From Alkalihalobacillus deserti (GTDB lineage Bacteria; Bacillota; Bacilli; Bacillales; Bacillaceae_D), in assembly GCF_020734105.1 (NCBI RefSeq), contig NZ_JAJAFR010000012.1, forward strand, positions 49,424-113,423: 64,000 nucleotides of DNA, given 5' to 3'. The notes beneath the pieces were generated by a model, which saw only the letters and a program-made list of their open reading frames with translations, searched no databases and was not told the origin of the DNA. This document shows, piece after piece, positions 27,558 to 35,284 of the stretch; the first letter of the stretch is position 1; every line of letters starts with the position of its first letter. The translations under genes were made by a program, and so were the position numbers.

Positions 27558-28412
27558 TTACTGGGATAAATCTTTAACCCATACATTCATATCCTCAAGT
27601 TTATTATCGTAAATATAGCAATTGTTTGTTAATCTACCTTTATACGTGTAATCAAGCTGATAAAAGGCTGCATTCATTCCAAATGATAATGCTCTTGCAA
27701 TGGAGAATGAACAATAAATCTTTTCTTTCCTCAACTCATCTTCAAGTTTCATAAGTAACTCCTTCATTAAACCATATTTGCGATGGTCCACTAACGTTGC
27801 ACAATCCGTTAATTCAGCATGGTTATAATGTTTATTGATATCGGCTGATGCTGCACTAACAATCTCATTGTTACATTCAACAATATAAAAAAGCGTATCG
27901 TCATTCATTACTTTTTTCACATATTCTTCGTTACCCATTGGAGTAGGATAAACTTGGAAAACGCTTCCATAAAGGTTTGCCAGTTTGCTTGAATCAGATA
28001 AAGTAGCTCTCCTAAATTGATAATAAGACGGTGTTGGTTTTTGTTCTTGCTTTTTGCCTTTAGCTATCACACCGGTAAGGATTTCATCCTCCTTAATCCA
28101 AACGTTACTTGTTCGTCTAGCATTTTCTGTATAGTAAGACATCGTATAATTATCCGACCCATTAAAAAAACCACTAAAAATAGCTTCTAGTTCATAGCCA
28201 TGGGACAGCAATTCTTCCCAATGTTCTGGTCGACTATGAAATATAATTTTAGAGAACTTTTCTTCATAAACCACATCTCTAATAGCCTCTACAATTTTCC
28301 CTATGTTTCCTCTATAATCATCAATTCTAAGTCGTTCATTAAAATAGTCCAGGTAAAACTTAGCCACAAAATGAGAGGTTGAAATCACTTTCGTTGCTGA
28401 ATTAGGTTTCAT
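27558..28412 (-). CDS. ablB: Putative beta-lysine N-acetyltransferase
   Basis: GNAT-family protein of 284 residues matching AblB/YodP, which acetylates beta-lysine made by KamA. The acetyltransferase core is in the C-terminal half (RRATLSDSSKLANLYGSVF onward, with CATLVDHRKYGLMKELL as the CoA-binding region); FQVYPTPMGNEEYVKKVM is typical of the family. N-epsilon-acetyl-beta-lysine is an osmolyte in methanogens; in Bacillus the step belongs to lysine breakdown. It follows the activator gene by 25 bases and is separated from kamA by a terminator, so here it is co-transcribed with the regulator. Confidence 0.9.
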   Translation of the reverse strand: MKPNSATKVISTSHFVAKFYLDYFNERLRIDDYRGNIGKIVEAIRDVVYEEKFSKIIFHSRPEHWEELLSHGYELEAIFSGFFNGSDNYTMSYYTENARRTSNVWIKEDEILTGVIAKGKKQEQKPTPSYYQFRRATLSDSSKLANLYGSVFQVYPTPMGNEEYVKKVMNDDTLFYIVECNNEIVSAASADINKHYNHAELTDCATLVDHRKYGLMKELLMKLEDELRKEKIYCSFSIARALSFGMNAAFYQLDYTYKGRLTNNCYIYDNKLEDMNVWVKDLSQ

Positions 28413-28437
28413 TACTCAAACTCCTTTCTTTTATCTC

Positions 28438-29832
28438 TTATAACTCAATTTGATATTTCTTTAATTTATATTGGAGTGTTTGTCTTGGAATCTCTAGTAA
28501 TTTTGCTGTTTGCATAATGTTATAGTTTGTCTTTGTTAATGCTTGATTGATCAGTTCAATTTCTGTTTGCTCAACGGTTAAACGAAGAGATTTTATATGT
28601 GCAAGATTTTTTTTCATAACCGGTATATCCTTTAAATACACAGGGAGATGTTCCATCGTTATTTTGTCATTTTCAACCATATTCATCGCAAATTCGATAG
28701 TATGTTCAAGTTCCCGTACATTCCCTGGCCAATGATGAGCCTCAAGCTTTTCCAAAACATCAGAATCTATGTCGACAACCAATTTATTGAAAGAATAATT
28801 ATATTTTTTAATGAAATGATAAACTAATAAAGAAATATCCTCTTTTCGCTTACGTAATGGTGGGATTTCAATAAATATCACATTTAAACGATAGTATAAA
28901 TCAGTTCTCAATTGCTGCTTTTCGATACATCTATGTGGATGCTCATTCATCGCTACGATTATACGAGTATCAACTAAATAAGACTCTGTTCCACCTAACC
29001 TCCGGATGACCCCATCCTCAAGAACTCTTAAAAGTTTTGATTGAAACTCAAGCGTCATTGAATTGATCTCGTCGAGAAATAAAGTTCCTCTATGGGCAAG
29101 TTCAAATAAGCCTGCTCGGTCAATCGATCCCGTATAAGTCCCTTTCTTCGTTCCAAATAATGTACTTTCAAGCAAAGTTGAAGGTAAGGTTGCACAATTC
29201 TGAGCGATGAATAATTCATTTTGTCGATTGGAGTAATTATGAATTGATTGGATAAGCAATTCTTTACCCGTACCAGTTTCTCCATAAATCATAATAGGAG
29301 AAGTTGTGTGAGCAGCTTTCCGAGCTAAATTCTTTATTTTCTTCATTTCAGAAGATGCCGTAACAATATCATCAAAATGATATTTAGCTCCGGAAATAGA
29401 AACTGGCTTTGACTTTGGAGGATGAACCTTCCCTTGAAGATCAAGAAGAGATTGCGAAAGACTTTTTATCATTGATAAATCTTTCGCAATCTCTACTGCA
29501 CCGATAATTCTTTTACCAACCTTGATAGGTAACGTTGTATTAACTGTATCAATAAATTGCCCTTTTATATTTTTATATGACTGAGGCTGTTGATAAATAG
29601 GCTTTCCATTTTCAATCACCTTAAGTAAAGTACTGGATTGTTTATTTAATGAGGGGAATACGTCTAGAATATGTTTTCCTAGAACTTCTCCGATTTCGAC
29701 TCCATCATTAATTGCCGCCACTTGGTTATAGTAAATAGTTATTCCATCTGCATTAACAACATGAATCGCCTCATCAATGCTTCCTAATATGGCTTCAAAC
29801 ATTTGTTTTGTTTCAAAAGGTTTTAAAAACAA
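28438..29832 (-). CDS. Sigma-54 dependent activator (KamR-like)
   Basis: Enhancer-binding protein of 464 residues: PAS sensor domain (about residues 5-110), AAA+ domain with Walker A YGETGTGKELL and Walker B GTLFLDEINS, and a Fis-type helix-turn-helix at the end (TKTNYNIMQTAKLLEIPRQT). The loop that contacts sigma-54, usually GAFTGA, reads GTYTGS, an unusual variant. Start TTG at 29832 with AAGGGGAGAG; the ATG at 29856 precedes the ribosome site. Position next to ablB and the sigma-54 promoter at kamA argue that it controls lysine breakdown, with a PAS-bound signal. Confidence 0.9.
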   Translation of the reverse strand: MFLKPFETKQMFEAILGSIDEAIHVVNADGITIYYNQVAAINDGVEIGEVLGKHILDVFPSLNKQSSTLLKVIENGKPIYQQPQSYKNIKGQFIDTVNTTLPIKVGKRIIGAVEIAKDLSMIKSLSQSLLDLQGKVHPPKSKPVSISGAKYHFDDIVTASSEMKKIKNLARKAAHTTSPIMIYGETGTGKELLIQSIHNYSNRQNELFIAQNCATLPSTLLESTLFGTKKGTYTGSIDRAGLFELAHRGTLFLDEINSMTLEFQSKLLRVLEDGVIRRLGGTESYLVDTRIIVAMNEHPHRCIEKQQLRTDLYYRLNVIFIEIPPLRKRKEDISLLVYHFIKKYNYSFNKLVVDIDSDVLEKLEAHHWPGNVRELEHTIEFAMNMVENDKITMEHLPVYLKDIPVMKKNLAHIKSLRLTVEQTEIELINQALTKTNYNIMQTAKLLEIPRQTLQYKLKKYQIEL

Positions 29833-29878
29833 TAGTCTCTCCCCTTTCCAAAACAAATAATACTCATCATCAAACGAT

Positions 29879-31330
29879 TTACAAAATTGGTGACAATAAC
29901 CTTGAAATCGATTCCTTGAATCGAATTTTAGAAGAACGCTGTTCGTATTCCTCTAATGTAAGCTCTCTTGACTCTTTCATATCCTCGTGAAAAAGATGTG
30001 TTAACTCTTTTACTTTATCAGTTGAATAGAGAAACGCATTGACTTCGAAATTTAACCGAAAGCTTCGTACATCAATATTAGCCGTACCAACCGAGGCTAT
30101 TTTGTCATCTGCTACGATCGTTTTACAATGAAGAAACCCATTATCATAGATATAAACTTTTGCCCCCATTCTTAACAACTCGCCGATATTGGAGTAGGTT
30201 GCCCAATAGATAAATGGATGGTCAGGTTTGTTAGGGATCATAATTCGAACATCTAAACCTGAAAAACAAGCGACTTTAAAGGCGTCTAATAAGCTTTCAT
30301 CTGGAATGAAATAAGGTGTTTGAATATAAACATAATCTTTTGCTGTTAAGATCATTTTTATATAAGCTTTCTTGATTTGTTCTAATTGCGAGTCTGGACC
30401 ACTTGAAACTATTTGTATTCCAAATTGTCCATAGCTCTTAGTAAAAGGAAAAAGAAAATCTTTAATTAGTAATTCCTTTCTTGCTGCCTGATTCCAATCT
30501 TGAATAAATCGTGTTTGAATATGATTAACAGCTTCACCAACAATTTTTAAATGCGTATCCCTCCAATAGCCGAAACGTTGGTTTAACCCTAAATATTCAT
30601 CCCCAACATTGAACCCGCCAATATAACCCGTTTCGCCATCAATTACGACAAGCTTTCGATGATTACGAAAGTTAAGCGTTAAATTAATAAAATGAATTTT
30701 AGATGGAAAAAAAGCTTCCACCTCGCCCCCTGCTGATTTAATTTTATGAATAAAGGCTTTACTTAATGTCCTAGAACCTAAATCATCATATAATAATCTT
30801 ACTTGGACACCGCTTTTTGCCTTTTTCACTAATTCATCAGCTAATTTGTTACCGAGCTCATCGTCGCGGATAATGTAATACAAAATATGTATGTGTCTTT
30901 TAGCCTGTTTAATGTCTGCTAAAAGAGCATCAAATTTTTCTTGGCCTATTGTATAAATGGTTACGTTGTTATTTTGAGTAAGCAAAGATGAATTCTGATT
31001 TAAATTCATCATAATAAAGTCTTTGTACTTTGAGATTGCCGGGTCGTCAATTTGATACGAACCATTTTTCAAAGAAGATTTCTGATCCGTGACTAACCCT
31101 TCTAACAGCAAATAGCTTTCCTTGTCCCATCTAAAAAGCTTTGAACGGCTTAAATTCCGACCAAAAATAATATACAGAATAAAACCAACTATAGGAAGAA
31201 AGGTTAATACTATTGCCCATGTCCAGATAGAGCTAACATTTCTTCTCTCAAGAAAAGTAATCATAAGTATGAGTACTATATTGACTAAAAAAACAATCGC
31301 GAGAATGATTGAAATCATATTCATATTCAT
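29879..31330 (-). CDS. cls: Cardiolipin synthase
   Basis: Membrane phospholipase D-type enzyme joining two phosphatidylglycerols. The 483-residue product has two N-terminal membrane segments (residues 5-25 and 36-56), then two HKD motifs: NHRKLVVIDGETGYIGG near residue 218 and LHCKTIVADDKIASVGTANI near 397. GGAGG lies four bases before the ATG at 31330; the ATG two codons later is equally possible. It ends 22 bases before the kam activator, so read-through into that gene is possible. Confidence 0.95.
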   Translation of the reverse strand: MNMNMISIILAIVFLVNIVLILMITFLERRNVSSIWTWAIVLTFLPIVGFILYIIFGRNLSRSKLFRWDKESYLLLEGLVTDQKSSLKNGSYQIDDPAISKYKDFIMMNLNQNSSLLTQNNNVTIYTIGQEKFDALLADIKQAKRHIHILYYIIRDDELGNKLADELVKKAKSGVQVRLLYDDLGSRTLSKAFIHKIKSAGGEVEAFFPSKIHFINLTLNFRNHRKLVVIDGETGYIGGFNVGDEYLGLNQRFGYWRDTHLKIVGEAVNHIQTRFIQDWNQAARKELLIKDFLFPFTKSYGQFGIQIVSSGPDSQLEQIKKAYIKMILTAKDYVYIQTPYFIPDESLLDAFKVACFSGLDVRIMIPNKPDHPFIYWATYSNIGELLRMGAKVYIYDNGFLHCKTIVADDKIASVGTANIDVRSFRLNFEVNAFLYSTDKVKELTHLFHEDMKESRELTLEEYEQRSSKIRFKESISRLLSPIL

Positions 31331-31594
31331 AAAGCCTCCACCATTTCAATGTATTCAGCTATATGACTAGGATACCATGTTTCCTAATTTTGTCTAATTC
31401 TTCATTGAGTAAAGTATGACTACGGTTGTTCCTCTCATATCTATAAAGGCGCTTGTTTCCAGTCTTCGTCTTTTGCGTAGAGCTAATGTTATACATTAAA
31501 TGAACGAAATAAGTTGTCTTATACTATAATTTCTATGATCTACTTAAATCGAATAGAAATGGGTATGATGGTATGTGAAGGAGGAGCAATACTT

Positions 31595-32239
31595 ATGGAC
31601 TTTATGTATGCTTATATTGCAATAGCAATTATCATTTCTTTTATCCCTAGAGTCAGACCTTTTTTTTTCATAATTTATACCCTTATTCACGAAACTGGAC
31701 ATGCACTAGCTGCATTATTAACTAGTGGCAAAGTCTACTGCATTTCCTTATATGCTAGTACTGACGGTGTTGCCCATACTGGGTCAAAATCATGGTTTAG
31801 TTCTGTCATCGTCGCCTATGCGGGATATACCTTTTCTTCTTTAATAGCCATTCTAGCCTTTTTTTTAATTGCGAATGGAGAATCAACCTTCTTGTTTTAT
31901 GTACTCTTTACGATTGCATTAATCAACCTGCTCTTGTGGGTTCGGAATAAATTCGGGATTTTTTGGCTTCTTATCTACATAGGGGGTTCCTACCTTCTTA
32001 TTCATTATCAGTTGACCTCCGTTAAAGAGATGATTGTGTACTTACTAGCCAGTATCATTTTAGTTCAATCCGTTCTCGCATCTTTAACCATTCTCATTTT
32101 AAGTCTTACCAATTCAAAACAAGCTGGGGATGCGCAAGCCTTACAGAAACTCACTTTTATACCGGCGTTTGTTTGGGGAAGCATCTTTTTTTTGCAATCC
32201 TTACTGTCTACCTATTTCGTTTTTATTTATTTTATATAA
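31595..32239 (+). CDS. M50-like membrane metallopeptidase
   Basis: A 214-residue membrane protein with about six hydrophobic segments and HETGHALAALLTSGK near residue 35, a zinc-binding HExxH inside the membrane region as in M50/site-2-like proteases. The second conserved aspartate motif is not evident, so peptidase activity is inferred. Start ATG at 31595 with AAGGAGGA; upstream in-frame codons lack a ribosome site. Single gene, divergent from cls. Confidence 0.7.
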   Translation: MDFMYAYIAIAIIISFIPRVRPFFFIIYTLIHETGHALAALLTSGKVYCISLYASTDGVAHTGSKSWFSSVIVAYAGYTFSSLIAILAFFLIANGESTFLFYVLFTIALINLLLWVRNKFGIFWLLIYIGGSYLLIHYQLTSVKEMIVYLLASIILVQSVLASLTILILSLTNSKQAGDAQALQKLTFIPAFVWGSIFFLQSLLSTYFVFIYFI

Positions 32240-32347
32240 AGGTAATCAAATAAAAACATTATTAAAAGTGGGGTATTTATGATAAATGATCATTTTCCTT
32301 TACTCTTCCTAGATCAAAACATTAAAATAAAGAAATAACAGAAACCA

Positions 32348-32376
32348 CACGTATTCAATCAATGATTGAATACGTG
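32348..32376. repeat. 29-bp perfect palindrome before permease gene
   Basis: Arms CACGTATTCAATCA (32348-32361) and TGATTGAATACGTG (32363-32376) around a single A. It ends 14 bases before the AAGGAG of the permease gene. It has no T-run, so it looks like an operator or a regulatory hairpin in the leader rather than a terminator. Confidence 0.8.
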
Positions 32377-32395
32377 AATATTAAGGTCAAAGGAG

Positions 32396-33772
32396 ATGAT
32401 CATTACGTTACAAAAATCAACTCGATTACTAGGTGTCCTTTGTTATTTTACATCGCTTCTTTATCTATTTGAATTGTTTTTCCCTAGTGAAATACTTAGA
32501 CTTATTTATAGTTTGATAGCCGCCATTTTACTAACTAGTACTTTATTTTTCTTATCTAATGTAAATCGTTTGATTGTTCTTGCTTTGTTAGGAACCGGAA
32601 TGGTTTGTTTTTACATAGAAAGTGCTGATTTACAAACAGTAATCTTAGGTTTCGGAAAAAATATAAATCTATTATCATTGTTTTTATTAATTCCCATAAT
32701 CGGTATCTTCATGTCAACGGCAGGCTATTTATCAGCTTTAAAACAAAAAGTTCAAGCTAACCAACAAAAGAAAGATCCGCATCCTTATCGTTTTAGTTTT
32801 ATCCTAACAGCTACAATTAGTGTCCTCTTGAATTTTGGCTCAATGGCTATTGTCAAGCGCATCATCACAGAAAGTTTCTCCGGATATCAAAATAAAAAAC
32901 TATCATTAACAATTATGAGAGCCTTTGCTACTTCAATGTTGTGGTCCCCTTATTTTGTAAACGTAGGGCTAGTCCTTATCCTTTTTGATCTTTCTTGGTT
33001 TGACATTGGTGGATTCGGATTACTGTTAGGAGTCGTTTATATTATCGTTTGTGTCTTAATGTTTCGTTTTATATCATTTGCAGATGATCCGATTATTGAG
33101 AGATCGACAGAACGGACTGAGAAACAAACTACTTCATTACGTCCATTTTTTATGTTTTCTGTGGTTCTGATTAGCTTATCTTTTATCCTTGATTTTCTTT
33201 TGGATGTGAAAATGTTAACAATCGTTTCATTACTAGCCATTCTCTTGCCATTCCTGTGGGCATTTTTCACAAGAATTTTCAAAACATTTGTTCAAGATGT
33301 TACCGAACAAGTGTTACACTCATTTGAGCGACTAAAGAATGAATTAGCTGTGTTCATAAGCGCTGGCTTTTTAGGAATGGCTATGGCTTCAACTGATATC
33401 GGTATTTATTTGTCTACATTACTATTTCAAACTTCACTCGGTTCCGTTTTCTTATTAAGTATCTTACTCGTGATTCTTGCAACAGCTCTAGCGCAAATAG
33501 GCATTCATCCTGTTATAATTGTTATTGGAATTGGTAGTGCATTGTCTCCGAGTAATTTCGGAGTTAGTCCAGAGTACTTAGCTTTAGTGTTACTTGTAGC
33601 TTGGACAGTAGCAACACAAATATCTCCCTTTTCAGGTCAAGTCCTAATGGCTTCACGATTAATGGAACAGCCAACAAGAATCATAGTTAAACAAAATTTT
33701 ATATTTATCTGTATTCTTACACTCGTTTTAACAAGTGTTATATATAGTTTTTATTTATTAGGTTGGCTATAG
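32396..33772 (+). CDS. Multi-pass permease of unknown substrate
   Basis: A 458-residue protein with about 12 membrane segments. GFLGMAMASTDIG and AQIGIHPVIIVIGIGSAL, with GSALSPSNFGVSP after the second, resemble the paired signature regions of ion-transporter superfamily carriers, but I cannot assign a substrate. The ATG at 32396 directly abuts AAGGAG; an ATT at 32402 would be better spaced, or the ATG uses the weaker upstream AAGG. It heads a likely operon with the genes at 33788 and 34491 and follows a long palindrome. Confidence 0.75.
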   Translation: MIITLQKSTRLLGVLCYFTSLLYLFELFFPSEILRLIYSLIAAILLTSTLFFLSNVNRLIVLALLGTGMVCFYIESADLQTVILGFGKNINLLSLFLLIPIIGIFMSTAGYLSALKQKVQANQQKKDPHPYRFSFILTATISVLLNFGSMAIVKRIITESFSGYQNKKLSLTIMRAFATSMLWSPYFVNVGLVLILFDLSWFDIGGFGLLLGVVYIIVCVLMFRFISFADDPIIERSTERTEKQTTSLRPFFMFSVVLISLSFILDFLLDVKMLTIVSLLAILLPFLWAFFTRIFKTFVQDVTEQVLHSFERLKNELAVFISAGFLGMAMASTDIGIYLSTLLFQTSLGSVFLLSILLVILATALAQIGIHPVIIVIGIGSALSPSNFGVSPEYLALVLLVAWTVATQISPFSGQVLMASRLMEQPTRIIVKQNFIFICILTLVLTSVIYSFYLLGWL

Positions 33773-33787
33773 GAAGGATTTTATATA

Positions 33788-34498
33788 ATGGAAAGTTATA
33801 TGCATAAACACCTTAAGATTCAATCTTTATATTGGCTTAAAGAAAAAGTAACAGATCTATGTGCGAATGAAGTAAAGCTATTTTACAAAAGGAAACGATT
33901 TAAAGCAGATGCACTTGGTATAAATATGAAACGAAAAGAAGCTCGCATCATTGAGGTAAAAGCAACACGAGCCGATTTCCTTCGAGATGAGGTACTTCAT
34001 TCTGATTATGGGTATCATCACATTGCTCATTATGCTTATATTATGACACCTAAAGGGCTATTATCAACAGAAGAAGTACCTAAAGGGTATGGCTTATTGG
34101 AAATGGATGATTATGATAAAATTAAGGTTAAGAAAAATCCACTTCGAAACCCGAATCCACTTCTTACACTTGATACTCTTATTAAGCGTACAAGTCGAGC
34201 AGCAACGAATGCCCTTTTATTTCAACAATTAACAAAGGAAACAAAAGATAAAACAGAAGGAGAATTTTCAAAAGAAGCTACTGTTCAGCTGATAAGTGCA
34301 ACATGTCCAACATGTAAAAAGAGAAAGAAATATCTAGTCAAGGTCGATCAACTAGAAGTGTCATGTCAAGTGAAAAAATGCAAGCAAACCATTCCTCTTA
34401 CTAAAGCAAGGATTCATATCATTACTCAGTACAATGAAACATTTCTGAAACAATTAACTCTATTAATGGATGATAATGAAGGAGAGAAAAATGAATAA
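33788..34498 (+). CDS. MmcB-like nuclease-fold protein with zinc ribbon
   Basis: A 236-residue protein. FKADALGINMKRKEARIIEV then KATRADFLRDE gives the D...ExK pattern of PD-(D/E)XK enzymes in the MmcB/COG5321 group, proteins linked to DNA repair. The C-terminal part has CPTCKKRKKY and CQVKKC, a likely four-cysteine zinc ribbon not expected in MmcB itself. It begins 15 bases after the permease and overlaps the next gene by eight bases, so it is part of an operon. Nuclease activity is inferred. Confidence 0.7.
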   Translation: MESYMHKHLKIQSLYWLKEKVTDLCANEVKLFYKRKRFKADALGINMKRKEARIIEVKATRADFLRDEVLHSDYGYHHIAHYAYIMTPKGLLSTEEVPKGYGLLEMDDYDKIKVKKNPLRNPNPLLTLDTLIKRTSRAATNALLFQQLTKETKDKTEGEFSKEATVQLISATCPTCKKRKKYLVKVDQLEVSCQVKKCKQTIPLTKARIHIITQYNETFLKQLTLLMDDNEGEKNE

Positions 34499-34796
34499 AA
34501 AAGAAATGGAACAAAAAGTGATCGCTAATTTTCAACAAGATGAACAGATGATGATTTTGGTTTTTGCACAATGGTGTATCAATCATGATATCGATCCAGT
34601 TGAACTATATACAACTGCCTATCCACACCAAGTCAAAAACGGAGCCCTCCAATATGCACTTGATTTAACAGTACCTAAACATGAATCTGAATCGATCGCT
34701 GATGAAACATTACTAGGTGTGTTAGCTCTATTTGGCAATGATGATCTGGCATTTGTCGTAACTGAAGAAATGAAGAAACGTAAGAATCAATCCTAG
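34491..34796 (+). CDS. Conserved small protein, function unknown
   Basis: A 101-residue soluble protein (MNKKEMEQKVIANFQQDEQM at the start) with a mixed helical pattern and no motif I recognise. ATG at 34491 with AAGGAGAG, overlapping the end of the nuclease-like gene by eight bases in another frame, which indicates translational coupling. Confidence 0.75.
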   Translation: MNKKEMEQKVIANFQQDEQMMILVFAQWCINHDIDPVELYTTAYPHQVKNGALQYALDLTVPKHESESIADETLLGVLALFGNDDLAFVVTEEMKKRKNQS

Positions 34797-34916
34797 TAGC
34801 AGCACAAAAATAAGGTAGTCCCTTTCATTTTTCATTTTGTTCATTTAAATAATTGTAGTATTAAACGGATGATTCAACATAGACTAGAAGAGTTCATTTT
34901 CTAGGAGGTGACTGCC

Positions 34917-35075
34917 TTGATTCCAGCACTTTTAATTAAGATCGCTTTAATTATTATAGTTATTCGCTCAGGGTATATGTTTATTAATATGCTTAATAGA
35001 AAATTAAGCAGTAATTTATTAGATCTACTTTACCATGCATCGATTTTCATCATTGCTCTTTCATTTTTGATTTAA
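34917..35075 (+). CDS. Small two-segment membrane protein
   Basis: TTG start behind a near-perfect AGGAGGTG. The 52 residues run MIPALLIKIALIIIVIRSGY, a short basic turn (LNRKLSSNLL) and a second hydrophobic segment (ASIFIIALSFLI). A strong hairpin follows at 35084. Family unknown; the ribosome site and composition make it credible. Confidence 0.65.
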   Translation: MIPALLIKIALIIIVIRSGYMFINMLNRKLSSNLLDLLYHASIFIIALSFLI

Positions 35076-35083
35076 CTACTTCT

Positions 35084-35122
35084 ATTGTGAGTCAAAGTAT
35101 TTGGCTTTGACTCACAATCCAA
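35084..35122 (+). terminator. Hairpin behind the small membrane gene
   Basis: 14-bp perfect stem ATTGTGAGTCAAAG (35084-35097) with CTTTGACTCACAAT (35105-35118); only weak T content follows. Confidence 0.7.
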
Positions 35123-35284
35123 TAACTCGTTTTATCTATTCTTTCACTCCACACTACTCTCTTCATAACCGCGTATATGATTATTTATTTACATAGTTAA
35201 TGAATTATCTTGCCACGCACCACTATTCCTAAGTAAGGGCCTGCTATTTTGAATTTATAACTAAGCTTAGGTTAGTCCTTCTCT

